Part shown: one piece after another, positions 7,930-15,582 of the stretch
How the letters are laid out: each line of letters opens with the position of its first letter
Numbering within the stretch: the first letter of the stretch is position 1
From: Microbacterium oxydans
Lineage (GTDB): Bacteria > Actinomycetota > Actinomycetes > Actinomycetales > Microbacteriaceae
Reading direction: 5' to 3'
DNA length: 64,000 nucleotides
NCBI RefSeq assembly: GCF_026559675.1
Contig: NZ_CP092891.1
Location: 1,612,001 to 1,676,000 of the forward strand
The notes under the pieces: generated by a model
Databases searched by the model: none
Told to the model about the DNA's origin: nothing
What the model saw: the letters and a program-made list of their open reading frames with translations, nothing else
Program-made: the position numbers and the translations under genes

Positions 7930-9654
7930 TTACTGCTCGACGCCGATGGTGGACAGATCGATGCTCCCGAAGAAGTACCCCACCTGGGCGTTGTGGATCT
8001 TCGAGCCCACGACGCTGTTGGTGAAGGTGCGGATCAGCGGGACGAGTGGGTACGACTCCATCGCCTGGTTGTACAGCTCGGCCCACTGGGTGTTCAGTTC
8101 CTCCGAGGTGCCGTTGGTGTTGCGCAGCTCGTACATCTCACCGGAGAGAGCGTCGTCGTAGAAGCGCGAGATGTTGCTGAAGCCGTAGGTCGTGCCGTCC
8201 AGGCTCGGCCCGATGTTGGGGTCGACCGTGGTGCGCGTCGAACCGGACGCGGCGCCACCGCACCAGCCGGCGCGGGCGATGTCGGGCATCTCGTCACTGG
8301 CGAGCACCGTGTAGTAGTTCGCCGCGGGGATCGGCACGAGCTGCAGGTCGATGCTGAGCTCTGCGAAGTTCTGCTGGAGCACCGTGCCGAGGTTCTTGTA
8401 CCGGTCGATCGCGTTCGAGTAGCCGTAGGTCAGCGATGCGGGGACGTCCTTGCCCTCGAGGAGCTTCTTGGCGGCGTCGAGCTGCGGGGCGCCGTCGATG
8501 TCGAGGTCGGTGGTCTCGGCGACGTAGCCGACCTGCGCGTCGTTCAGGTACGAGTTGGTGAGCTTGCCGAAGCGGGCTCCGCCGTACTGCACCTGGATCG
8601 CCGCACGGTCCATCGCCAGGGCGAGGGCGTGACGCACATCGGGGTCCGTGATGGTCTCGGTGTTGAAGTTGAGCACGTCGGTGCAGCCGAGCAGTCCGGA
8701 GGCGGTGCGGTCGGCGACCGATGTCTCGGTCAGTCGGGACGTGTCGGACGCCTGGAGAGCGCCGTTCGAGTCGAGCGTGATCGCGGTCGGGTCCGCGTCC
8801 GAGATCAGCTGCTGGCTGATGGTCGCCTGAGCGGTCGAGAGTGAGAAGGTGAACGTGTCCGGCAGCGCGGTGCGGTTCTCATCGGTCGCGGCGTCCCACG
8901 AGGGGTTGCGCACGAGCTTGAGCTCGCGGCCGCGGTCGTAGCTCTCGATCATGTACGGGCCCGACGAGATCGGGTGGTTCGTGTAGTCGAGCTTGGTGTC
9001 CTTCGCCTGCGGCACCGGCGCGGTGTTCGAGCGGGACACGAGGGCGGCGAAGTCGGGGTTCGGCTGCTTCAGGTGGAAGACGACCGTCTTGTCGTCCGGA
9101 GTCTCGACGGCCGTCAGGTCGCCACCACCGGAGTACGGGCCCTTGTAGTCATCGGCGTCGAGGGCGGAGTTCAGCTCCTGCGGCGCCTGCGTGAAGACGT
9201 CGCGCGCGAAGGTGCGGGCGATGCCGTACTTCACGTCCGCGGCGGTGATCGGGGTGCCGTCCTCGTACTTCAGACCGTCCTTGAGGGTGTAGGTCCAGGT
9301 CAGGCCGTCTTCCGAGGCGGTTCCGGTGTCGGTCGCCAGGTCGGCGACGATCGTCGGCGGCTCGCCCGCGGTCTCCTTCGCCATGGTCAGCGTGCGGTAG
9401 TAGAGCTGGCCGACGTTCGCGGTCTGCACGTAGTTGCTGTTGCCGGGGTCGAGCGTCATGAAGTCGCTCGACATCAGGACGTTGACGTTGCCGCCGGCTT
9501 CATCGAAACCCGGCTGGACGATGTGTGCGGCATACGGATCCTTCGACCCGGTGGGCGCGGACTGCCCGTTCTGGGCGTTGACGCTGGTGCAGCCGGTGAC
9601 GACCAGGGCGATGGCCACGGTCGCAGCGGCGAGCAGGGGACTGCGGTGTCTCAT
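7930..9654 (-). CDS. family 5 extracellular solute-binding lipoprotein
   Basis: A 574-residue substrate-binding protein of the peptide/nickel family (SBP_bac_5). A lipoprotein signal peptide ends in VVTGC, with Cys22 as the lipidation site. The signature region ADVKYGIARTF and the later ISSGPYMIESYDRGRELKLVRNP block are typical. It should sit on the outer face of the membrane and deliver its ligand to the OppBC-type permeases. The family binds peptides, but also sugars, opines, nickel chelates and heterocycles. With two amidohydrolase-fold proteins in the locus, a non-peptide nitrogen compound is plausible but unproven. Confidence 0.93.
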   Translation of the reverse strand: MRHRSPLLAAATVAIALVVTGCTSVNAQNGQSAPTGSKDPYAAHIVQPGFDEAGGNVNVLMSSDFMTLDPGNSNYVQTANVGQLYYRTLTMAKETAGEPPTIVADLATDTGTASEDGLTWTYTLKDGLKYEDGTPITAADVKYGIARTFARDVFTQAPQELNSALDADDYKGPYSGGGDLTAVETPDDKTVVFHLKQPNPDFAALVSRSNTAPVPQAKDTKLDYTNHPISSGPYMIESYDRGRELKLVRNPSWDAATDENRTALPDTFTFSLSTAQATISQQLISDADPTAITLDSNGALQASDTSRLTETSVADRTASGLLGCTDVLNFNTETITDPDVRHALALAMDRAAIQVQYGGARFGKLTNSYLNDAQVGYVAETTDLDIDGAPQLDAAKKLLEGKDVPASLTYGYSNAIDRYKNLGTVLQQNFAELSIDLQLVPIPAANYYTVLASDEMPDIARAGWCGGAASGSTRTTVDPNIGPSLDGTTYGFSNISRFYDDALSGEMYELRNTNGTSEELNTQWAELYNQAMESYPLVPLIRTFTNSVVGSKIHNAQVGYFFGSIDLSTIGVEQ

Positions 9655-9727
9655 GACTCGTTCTCTTTCGGTGAGGGTCGGGTGTTCAGGGTCGGATGTC
9701 CGGGGTCGGACGTCGGGAACGGGAGGG

Positions 9728-10741
9728 TCAGCTGCGGGAGGCCTTGGGATCGAGCGCGTCGCGCACGGCGTCGCCGAGCAGGTTGAAGGCGAGCACGGTG
9801 ATGATGAGCGCGGTGCCGGGCACGATGAGGAACCAGGGGTCGCTGAGATACCAGTTGCCCGCCTGAGCGGCGTTGAGCATCTGCCCCCAGGACGGGGTCG
9901 GGTCCTTCACCCCCACGCCGAGGAACGACAGCGCGGCTTCGGCGGAGATGTTCGCGGGGATCATCATGGTCGCGTAGACGAGGACGACACCGAGCACGTT
10001 GGGGATCACCTGACGGAAGATGATCGTCCGGTGCGAGGCGCCGTAGGACTTCGCCGCCTCGATGTATTCCTGCTCGCGGATGCTGAGCACCTGTCCGCGG
10101 ACGACGCGTGCGAGGTATGCCCAGCCGAAGAAGCCGAGGATCAGCACGAGGGAGGCGATCGGGACGAAGCTGCCCTGGCCGAGCGGGGTGTCCCGCAGCC
10201 GTGACTGCAGGATCGGGGTGAGCGAGAGCACCAGGAGCAGGTGCGGGAACGCGAGGAACAGGTCGATGATGCGGCTGATGACCATGTCGACCTTGCCGCC
10301 GAAGTAGCCGGCCGCGGCGCCGAGCACGGTCCCGAGGACCACCGAGACCACCGTCGACAGGAGCGCGATCAGCAGGGAGACCTGCGCTCCGTAGGCGATG
10401 CGCGCGAAGATGTCGCGTCCGAGTCCCGGCTCCACGCCGAGCCAGTGCTCCACGGACGGGTACATGTACGAGGGGAGTGGCAGGCCGGGGGTGTTGAAGT
10501 TGTCGAGGACGTCGGGGCCGGTGTTCGTGGTGAACGGGTCCTGCCCTTCGATCGCGACGAGCACGGGGGCCAGGAGCGCGAAGAGGACGATCGCCACGAC
10601 CACTCCGAAGGAGACGAGGGCGATCGGGCTCCGGCGGATGCGCAGCCAGGCCGTGCCGAGAAGCGAGCGTCCCGTCGCGATCTTCGGCGGCGCCGTGGGC
10701 AGCGCTTCCGTCTTCGGGGTCAGCGTCTGGGTGTCCGTCAC
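9728..10741 (-). CDS. ABC transporter permease (OppC/DppC-like), first gene of the operon
   Basis: A 337-residue permease with an N-terminal OppC_N helix (residues about 39-61), five further helices and the EAA loop EYIEAAKSYGASHRTIIFRQVIPN. Translation starts at GTG 10741, with AAGGAAG 7-8 nt upstream. It leads the leftward operon, so the order (OppC, binding protein, OppB, OppD, OppF, amidohydrolase, MFS) departs from the usual binding-protein-first arrangement. The promoter region carries two copies of the proposed GntR operator. Confidence 0.92.
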   Translation of the reverse strand: MTDTQTLTPKTEALPTAPPKIATGRSLLGTAWLRIRRSPIALVSFGVVVAIVLFALLAPVLVAIEGQDPFTTNTGPDVLDNFNTPGLPLPSYMYPSVEHWLGVEPGLGRDIFARIAYGAQVSLLIALLSTVVSVVLGTVLGAAAGYFGGKVDMVISRIIDLFLAFPHLLLVLSLTPILQSRLRDTPLGQGSFVPIASLVLILGFFGWAYLARVVRGQVLSIREQEYIEAAKSYGASHRTIIFRQVIPNVLGVVLVYATMMIPANISAEAALSFLGVGVKDPTPSWGQMLNAAQAGNWYLSDPWFLIVPGTALIITVLAFNLLGDAVRDALDPKASRS

Positions 10742-10777
10742 GATCTTCCTTGATGGTTCGGGGAGCGGGTGCTCAGA

Positions 10778-10783
10778 ATTGTA
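10778..10783 (-). promoter_or_regulatory. leftward -10 hexamer TACAAT of the importer operon
   Basis: TACAAT on the reverse strand lies about 37 nt before the GTG start at 10741. It overlaps the first operator copy (10779-10789). No convincing -35 was found; the second operator copy occupies that position. Confidence 0.45.
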
Positions 10784-10789
10784 TACCAG
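10779..10789. promoter_or_regulatory. operator copy 1, TTGTATACCAG
   Basis: It shares ATACCA with copies 2 and 3 and has the GTATAC core common among GntR-family operators. It overlaps the leftward -10. Confidence 0.45.
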
Positions 10790-10800
10790 CGGGAACGCGG

Positions 10801-10812
10801 TTGGGATACCAA
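10801..10812. promoter_or_regulatory. operator copy 2, TTGGGATACCAA
   Basis: TTGG-N4-CCAA inverted repeat, centred about 22-23 bp from copy 1, at the -35 position of the leftward promoter. The 11-mer GGATACCAAAT (10804-10814) recurs exactly at 10887-10897. Confidence 0.55.
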
Positions 10813-10855
10813 ATTTCCGGATGAGGTGATTTCCCTTTGCTCGCGCGGGATCTCC

Positions 10856-10884
10856 TTGAAGAGCAGGAGTGCGTGAGATAGTTT
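10856..10884 (+). promoter_or_regulatory. rightward promoter TTGAAG-N17-TAGTTT
   Basis: The -35 TTGAAG (10856-10861) and -10 TAGTTT (10879-10884) are separated by 17 bp. It would drive the second amidohydrolase gene and gntR. Operator copy 3 starts at the last base of the -10 and covers the expected transcription start. Confidence 0.55.
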
Positions 10885-10896
10885 TTGGATACCAAA
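10884..10896. promoter_or_regulatory. operator copy 3, TTTGGATACCAAA
   Basis: Inverted repeat TTTGG-ATA-CCAAA placed over the rightward transcription start, where a bound repressor would block transcription of the amidohydrolase-gntR pair. Confidence 0.55.
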
Positions 10897-10922
10897 TCGC
10901 ATCTCAGATCATCGGGGCTCTC

Positions 10923-12386
10923 ATGCGCACACTTCTCACCGCCGACCATGTGCTGGTGTTCGACGGCACTTCCCACCGGGAACTCCGGCAGGGGGCCGTT
11001 GTCGTCGAGGACGACCTGATCGTCTTCGCCGGTCCGGCCGACCAGGCTCCCTCGGACGTCGATGAGCACCTGGATCTCGGCGAGAGTCTGCTGATGCCGG
11101 GACTCATCGACCTCGACGCGCTCACCGACATCGATCACTTGATCCTGGACGCCTGGGGCACGCGGGAGCAGGCAGCCCGCCTGCAGTGGTCGGAGGAGTA
11201 CTTCGACGCTCGGCGCCATGTCTTCGACGATGATGAGCGCGCGCGCATCCGGGAGATCGCGCTGGTGCAGCTCGCGCTGCACGGCATCACCAGCTACATG
11301 CCCATCGCCTCGGAGGTGCACTCGGCCTGGGCGGAATCGGCGGCCGATCTCCACCGGATGGCGACGTTCTCGCGGAAACTCGGCCTGCGCGGATTCCTCG
11401 GTCCGTCCTATCGCTCGGGCGTGAACGTCGTCACAGCGGAGGGCGAGCGTGTGGTGCGGTTCGCCCCGGACGAGGGGGAGGCCGGACTCGCCGACGCCAT
11501 CCGGTTCCATGACGAGCTGGCCGCGCTCGGCGACCCGCTGCTCACGCCCGTCTTCCTGCCCTGCCGCATCGAGACGCTGACTCCCGAACTGCTCGCGGCG
11601 ACGGCCGTGGCAGCGGCGGAGCGCGGCGCGATCGTGCGGCTGCACGCGCTGCAGGGCGAGGTGGAGCGCGAACTTATCCTGGCCGAGCACGCCTGCACTC
11701 CGCTCGACCTGATCGAGGACCGCGGCCTCTTGAACGATCGCCTCATCGTGCCGCATGGCGTGTTCCTCGACGTGAACCCGCGCGTGCACGGCGAGGACAG
11801 GGGCGACCTCGCCCGTCTCGTCGCAGCCGGGGTGTCGATCGTGCACTGCCCGTTGACCAACGCGCGCTACGGGTCGGAACTCGAGACCTTCGGGCGGTAC
11901 CGCGATGCCGGGGTGAACATCGCCCTCGGCACGGATTCGTTCCCGCCCGACCTCATCCGCGGCATCGACACCGGCGTGTCGGTGGCGAAGGTGCAGAACG
12001 GAAGTCTGGCTGCCGGCGACGTCGCCGGATACGTCGAGGCGGTCACGCTCGGCGGCGCGACCGCGCTCCACCGGCCCGACCTCGGACGGATCGCCGTCGG
12101 TGCCCAGGCCGATCTCACGGCCTTCCGGCTGGACGACGTGCGGATGGGTGCCGTGGACGACCCGCTGCGCACCCTGGTCCTCAACGGCACGGCGCGTGAC
12201 GCCTGCCTGACGATGGTCGCCGGCCGGGTCGTCATGCGCGACGGCAGGATCGACGGGATCGACCTCGACGCGATCCGGCAGGACACGCAGATCCTCTTCG
12301 GAACGATGCGGAACGCCTACACTGGGCGCGACCATCGAAGCGGGACGACGGACGCGCTCTTCCCTCCGGTCTTCCCCCATGCCTGA
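10923..12386 (+). CDS. amidohydrolase-fold protein with altered metal site
   Basis: A 487-residue protein of the amidohydrolase superfamily (ATZ/TRZ-like layout). The N-terminal beta-sandwich strand LLTADHVLVFDG and the return strand GRVVMRDGRIDG bracket a TIM barrel. The canonical PGLIDxHxH metal motif reads PGLIDLDALTDID here (residues 59-71), so both histidines are replaced (Asp65, Leu67). The later ligands look intact: RLHALQGE, VPHGVFLD and LGTDSFPPD. It may use a single metal, or may not be a hydrolase. ATG at 10923 is preferred over the frame start at 10869, because that frame start would lie across the promoter and operator. It overlaps the gntR frame by only a few bases and faces the importer operon. 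Confidence 0.8.
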   Translation: MRTLLTADHVLVFDGTSHRELRQGAVVVEDDLIVFAGPADQAPSDVDEHLDLGESLLMPGLIDLDALTDIDHLILDAWGTREQAARLQWSEEYFDARRHVFDDDERARIREIALVQLALHGITSYMPIASEVHSAWAESAADLHRMATFSRKLGLRGFLGPSYRSGVNVVTAEGERVVRFAPDEGEAGLADAIRFHDELAALGDPLLTPVFLPCRIETLTPELLAATAVAAAERGAIVRLHALQGEVERELILAEHACTPLDLIEDRGLLNDRLIVPHGVFLDVNPRVHGEDRGDLARLVAAGVSIVHCPLTNARYGSELETFGRYRDAGVNIALGTDSFPPDLIRGIDTGVSVAKVQNGSLAAGDVAGYVEAVTLGGATALHRPDLGRIAVGAQADLTAFRLDDVRMGAVDDPLRTLVLNGTARDACLTMVAGRVVMRDGRIDGIDLDAIRQDTQILFGTMRNAYTGRDHRSGTTDALFPPVFPHA

Positions 12387-12405
12387 GATCCCGAGAGGCT
12401 CCGCG

Positions 12406-13071
12406 ATGAGTTCCGACAGCACGATCACCGACGGATCCGCCCTCGCCGAGCGGGTCTATCGCGGAGTGCTGCGCAGGATCATCGTCGGTGAGCTCACACC
12501 GGGAGCGTGGCTGAAGGAAAGAGATCTCTCCGAGCGCTTCGAGGTCTCTCGGGTGCCCGTCCGTCAGGCCCTGCAGCGCTTGGAGACCGAGGGGTTCGTC
12601 GTCACGACGCGCAACAAGGGCGCCAGCGTCACGCCCGTGACCAGGGCCGATGTCGAGGAGCTCTACGACGCGCGCCTGTGCATCGAGCCCTATGCGACGC
12701 GCCACGCCGCGCAGCGTGTGCACTCGGGGGCCGCCAGCGCCGACCGGTTGCGCGAGCTCCTCGAGCGCGCCCTCGCGCCGGGGGAGACGGTGGAGCTGGG
12801 GGAGTCCAACCTCGGGTTCCACCTGGAGATCGTCCGGCTCTCGGGCAACCGCATCCTGGAACGCAGCCTCGCGCCGATGCTCGGCCGCATGCAGTGGATC
12901 TTCGGGATCACGCATGCCACGCGCGAGCAGGAGCATGCCGTGGAGCACCAGCAGCTGCTCGATGCGATCCTCGCCGGCCGCGGCGAGGTCGCGGCCGCTC
13001 AGGCCTACGCCCACATCGATCAGGGACGCGAGCCCATCATCGACGCCCTCGCCGAGGCGCTCCACTGGTAG
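12406..13071 (+). CDS. GntR/FCD-family transcriptional regulator
   Basis: A 221-residue repressor. Residues about 10-75 form the GntR winged helix (LAERVYRGVLRRIIVGELTPG, then ERFEVSRVPVRQALQRLETEGFV). The remainder is an FCD all-helical ligand domain with the metal/ligand residues DARLCIEPYATRHAA and an HLEIV segment. ATG at 12406 has GAGAGG 7 nt upstream and is chosen over ATG at 12379. It is co-transcribed with the amidohydrolase-fold gene, and its likely operators are the three inverted repeats at 10779-10896. It would then control both directions of the locus in response to the imported compound. That link is inference from position. Confidence 0.88.
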   Translation: MSSDSTITDGSALAERVYRGVLRRIIVGELTPGAWLKERDLSERFEVSRVPVRQALQRLETEGFVVTTRNKGASVTPVTRADVEELYDARLCIEPYATRHAAQRVHSGAASADRLRELLERALAPGETVELGESNLGFHLEIVRLSGNRILERSLAPMLGRMQWIFGITHATREQEHAVEHQQLLDAILAGRGEVAAAQAYAHIDQGREPIIDALAEALHW

Positions 13072-13150
13072 CGACAGGTCGACCTCCTCTCGGGTCTCCG
13101 ATACGAGATCCGTCGTCCGGTGTTCCTGGCGGTCGCCTGCCCCGCCGCGG

Positions 13151-13179
13151 TTGCTTCTGAGACGGTCCTCGCCTATAAC
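13151..13179 (+). promoter_or_regulatory. promoter TTGCTT-N17-TATAAC
   Basis: The -35 TTGCTT (13151-13156), a 17-bp spacer and the -10 TATAAC (13174-13179) precede the membrane-protein gene at 13232. Transcription should start near 13186. Confidence 0.6.
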
Positions 13180-13186
13180 GGAGGAG

Positions 13187-13208
13187 AGGCCCTTCGTGAG
13201 AAGGGCCT
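13187..13208. promoter_or_regulatory. stem-loop at the 5' end of the membrane-protein transcript
   Basis: A 9-bp stem (AGGCCCTTC with GAAGGGCCT) closes a GTGA loop. It starts 7-8 nt after the -10, so it would form at the very 5' end of the mRNA. It could also terminate gntR transcription arriving from upstream. Confidence 0.5.
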
Positions 13209-13231
13209 TCTGACTCTCCGGGGGGAAGACG

Positions 13232-14110
13232 ATGATCGAGCACCAGGCTGTCGCCGGTCGAGAGGCGCTGGCCCCGCCCGACGTCGACACGGCTCGCCAG
13301 TACCTCACGCGAGCCGAGGCGATCGTCGAGCAGCGCGAACGTGTGGTCGATCGACGGGGAGCCGCGTGGCTGACCATCGGGACCGCCGTCTTCGTGGCGG
13401 CCTATCTCTTCCTCGCGGTGCTCGGGTTCCGGCAGGAGGTGCCGTCCGTCGAGATCCAGTCGCTGCTGGTGCCGCTGCTGGTGCTGGGCCAGATCTCGAC
13501 CGGGATCGCACAGCGTGGAGACAGGGGGCCGAGGCGCTCGGCCTCGCGTCGGCTGCTGACGGTCGGCGGCGTCGTCATCGCCGGCGGGGCGCTGATCGTG
13601 TTCTTCCTGATCCTGGTGAACCCGCGCATCTCGACGTCGTGGATCCTGCTCCCGATCCTGGCCGTCCTGCTCGGCTACGGGGGACGCGGCGTCTTCCGGC
13701 TCATCCGCGCCTCGCGCGGCCCCCGTCCGCTCCCGGCGGTGCGGACGCCGCTGACGGACGGCGCGCGGTGGGGCACGATCGCGGTGGGCGTGCTTCTCGG
13801 CGCGGTGTGCGCCGTGAGCGCCGTGCCGGATGCGGCGCTCGCGAGTTTCCTCCTGTTCGTGTCGCTGCTCGCGCTGCTCGCCTGGATCTCGATGTCGAGC
13901 ACGGGCATCGGTCTGCCCCTCCTCGGCGCATCCTGGCGCTGGCCGCACGTCCTGGCGCTCGCGGTGTCCGTAGTCGTCTTCCTCGCGCTCCGGCTCCCCG
14001 CGATCGACGGTGTGGCCGTCGCGCCGGCGACCTTCCTCTTCGTCGGCCTCGGCATCGTCCTGATGTTCGTGGTCGTCTCGATGATCCCGGGGCGTGATCT
14101 CGATGCCTGA
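13232..14110 (+). CDS. hypothetical multi-spanning membrane protein
   Basis: A 292-residue protein I do not recognise. A charged N-terminal helix (residues about 15-42, rich in R and E) is followed by two hydrophobic segments (about 45-88), then two more (about 105-155), and four more in the C-terminal half (about 180-290). A basic loop (RGDRGPRRSASRR) suggests the cytoplasmic side. ATG at 13232 follows GGGGGGAAG at good spacing. Its stop overlaps the start of the winged-helix regulator by 8 bp, so the pair is an operon and the protein may be the target or sensor partner of that regulator. In family terms such pairs are common in actinobacteria, but the function is unknown. Confidence 0.75.
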   Translation: MIEHQAVAGREALAPPDVDTARQYLTRAEAIVEQRERVVDRRGAAWLTIGTAVFVAAYLFLAVLGFRQEVPSVEIQSLLVPLLVLGQISTGIAQRGDRGPRRSASRRLLTVGGVVIAGGALIVFFLILVNPRISTSWILLPILAVLLGYGGRGVFRLIRASRGPRPLPAVRTPLTDGARWGTIAVGVLLGAVCAVSAVPDAALASFLLFVSLLALLAWISMSSTGIGLPLLGASWRWPHVLALAVSVVVFLALRLPAIDGVAVAPATFLFVGLGIVLMFVVVSMIPGRDLDA

Positions 14111-14420
14111 ACAGGAGAGCGGTTCGCCCCGTCTCGACGACGACTTCGCCTCGGCGCTGCCGTTCTCGCTGATGGCCGTGCTGCAGGACGGCGCCGATCT
14201 CGAGTTCCGCACCCTCCGCCGTATCCTCCAGGCCGAGCGGTCTGCCCTCAGCGGAGCGATCCTGCTGCTGGAGAACGAGCGACACGTGGCTCTGCGCCGT
14301 GTCTCCTTCGGCGAGATGCCCGGCACGTGGGTCGCCGCCACACCCGCGGGGAGCGCGGCGTTCCGCTCTCACCTCGCGGCGCTGCGCGCCATCGTCGCCG
14401 GCGCCCACGCCGGGCGGTGA
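14103..14420 (+). CDS. winged-helix (HTH_34-type) transcriptional regulator
   Basis: A 105-residue protein shaped like the small single-domain winged-helix regulators (PF13601 type). A helix-turn-helix (DLEFRTLRRILQAERSALSGAILLLENERHV) is followed by a wing (RRVSFGEMPGTWVAATPAG) and a final helix. The usual DNA-recognition segment is present although somewhat diverged. ATG at 14103 lies within the stop of the membrane-protein gene; ATG at 14094 is an alternative. It probably regulates its own operon. Confidence 0.75.
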   Translation: MPEQESGSPRLDDDFASALPFSLMAVLQDGADLEFRTLRRILQAERSALSGAILLLENERHVALRRVSFGEMPGTWVAATPAGSAAFRSHLAALRAIVAGAHAGR

Positions 14421-14427
14421 TCCTCCG

Positions 14428-15432
14428 TCAGACGCTCGCCGCCACCAGGTCCGCGTGGTGGATCGCGGCGACGTCCGGGTGCGCGCGCAGGCGCGACTTG
14501 AGGGCGTTCTCGCCGTAGAGCGCGTGGATGGGGTTGTTCGGGTCCTCGGTGACGCCCTTCGCCTCGGCGGCGAGGTCGGCGGGGAGCTCGATCAGCGGCA
14601 GCCGCTTGTCGAGCGCGGGGTTGAAGAAGAACGGGATGGAGATCCGCTCGTTCGGGGCCTGCGGCGACACCACACGGTGGTTGGTGGCCTTGAGATACCC
14701 GCCGGTCGCGTACTCGAGCAGCTCGCCGATGTTCACGACGAAGGCTCCGGACACCGGCGGAGCATCGACCCAGGCGCCGTCGCGCTCGACCTGCAGCCCG
14801 CCCTTGCCGGGCTCGACCCAGAGGAGCGTCAGGACGCCGGAGTCCTTGTGTGCGCCGACGCCCTGCTGCGGCTCCGGCTCGTGCGTCCCGGGGTAGCGGA
14901 CGATCTTGATGAGCGTCGACGGCTCCCCGAAGTGCTCGTCGAAGTAGCTCTCGTCGGCCCCGAGGGTCTGTGCCCACGCCCGCAGCAGCTTGCGTGCGAC
15001 CTCCGACAGCGTCTCGTGCCACTCGGCCACGACGTCCTGCAGCTCCGGCTGCGCCGCGGGCCAGAGGTTCGGGCCGATGAGCCGGTTGAAGGCGGGACCG
15101 TCCGCGACGGGCTCGCGCTCCGGACCGATGTCGATCTGCTCGCGCCAGTCGACCTTCCCCTGCGTCCGCTCGCCGCCGATGCGGGTGTAGCCGCGGAAGT
15201 GCGGGCTGTTGACGTTCTCGATCGCGAGCTTGTCGTCCTCCGGGAGGGCGAAGAAATCCAGCGCCGCCCGGTGGAGCCGCGCCTCGAGCTCGGGGGAGAT
15301 CCCGGTGCCGGTGAGGTAGAAGAACCCGACGTCGTGCGTCGCGGCCCGGAGGTCGTCGCGGAATCGTGCCGCGGCCTCGGGGCCTTCATCGAGCTGGGAG
15401 AGGTCGAGGATGGGGAGCGAGAGTTCAGCCAT
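14428..15432 (-). CDS. 2-oxoglutarate/Fe(II) oxygenase (isopenicillin N synthase family)
   Basis: A 334-residue non-haem iron oxygenase. The N-terminal DIOX_N region (LPILDLSQLDEG) and the core double-stranded beta helix are both present. The iron triad is His195, Asp197 (AHKDSG) and His252 (ATNHRVVS). The 2-oxoglutarate/carboxylate-binding pair is Arg263 and Ser265 (RISIPFFF). The substrate cannot be inferred; relatives act on amino acids, flavonoids and small metabolites. It is monocistronic, transcribed leftward from a TAGCCT -10 (15444-15439) that ends 6 nt before the ATG, so it is probably leaderless. It is divergent from efeU, about 150 bp away. Confidence 0.9.
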   Translation of the reverse strand: MAELSLPILDLSQLDEGPEAAARFRDDLRAATHDVGFFYLTGTGISPELEARLHRAALDFFALPEDDKLAIENVNSPHFRGYTRIGGERTQGKVDWREQIDIGPEREPVADGPAFNRLIGPNLWPAAQPELQDVVAEWHETLSEVARKLLRAWAQTLGADESYFDEHFGEPSTLIKIVRYPGTHEPEPQQGVGAHKDSGVLTLLWVEPGKGGLQVERDGAWVDAPPVSGAFVVNIGELLEYATGGYLKATNHRVVSPQAPNERISIPFFFNPALDKRLPLIELPADLAAEAKGVTEDPNNPIHALYGENALKSRLRAHPDVAAIHHADLVAASV

Positions 15433-15501
15433 GGACCGAGGCTACGTCGCCCCGTCCGGGGCGGGACGCTGTGTTGCGATCCATTACTTCCGGTCCGCGT
15501 G

Positions 15502-15531
15502 TTCAGGGGGTGTCGATCGCGGTGCTAGAGT
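15502..15531 (+). promoter_or_regulatory. efeU promoter, TTCAGG-N18-TAGAGT
   Basis: The -10 TAGAGT (15526-15531) ends 6 bp before the iron box. The -35 TTCAGG (15502-15507) is weak. Confidence 0.4.
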
Positions 15532-15537
15532 CTCCTC

Positions 15538-15555
15538 GGTAAGGGCTGCCTTACC
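15538..15555. promoter_or_regulatory. DtxR/IdeR-type iron box at efeUOB
   Basis: GGTAAGGGCTGCCTTACC is a perfect inverted repeat, GGTAAGG-GCTG-CCTTACC. It matches the actinobacterial iron-box pattern (TTAGGTTAGSCTAACCTAA type) in its AAGG/CCTT half-sites and placement. It covers the expected transcription start of efeU, so iron-loaded DtxR should repress the operon. Confidence 0.75.
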
Positions 15556-15582
15556 TCAGTCATCGCCAGAGAGTCTGCTCCC

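Noticed and set aside
10869..10922. Upstream start for the second amidohydrolase-fold gene
   Set aside because: It would place the coding region across the -10 and operator copy 3. ATG at 10923 begins the conserved strand.
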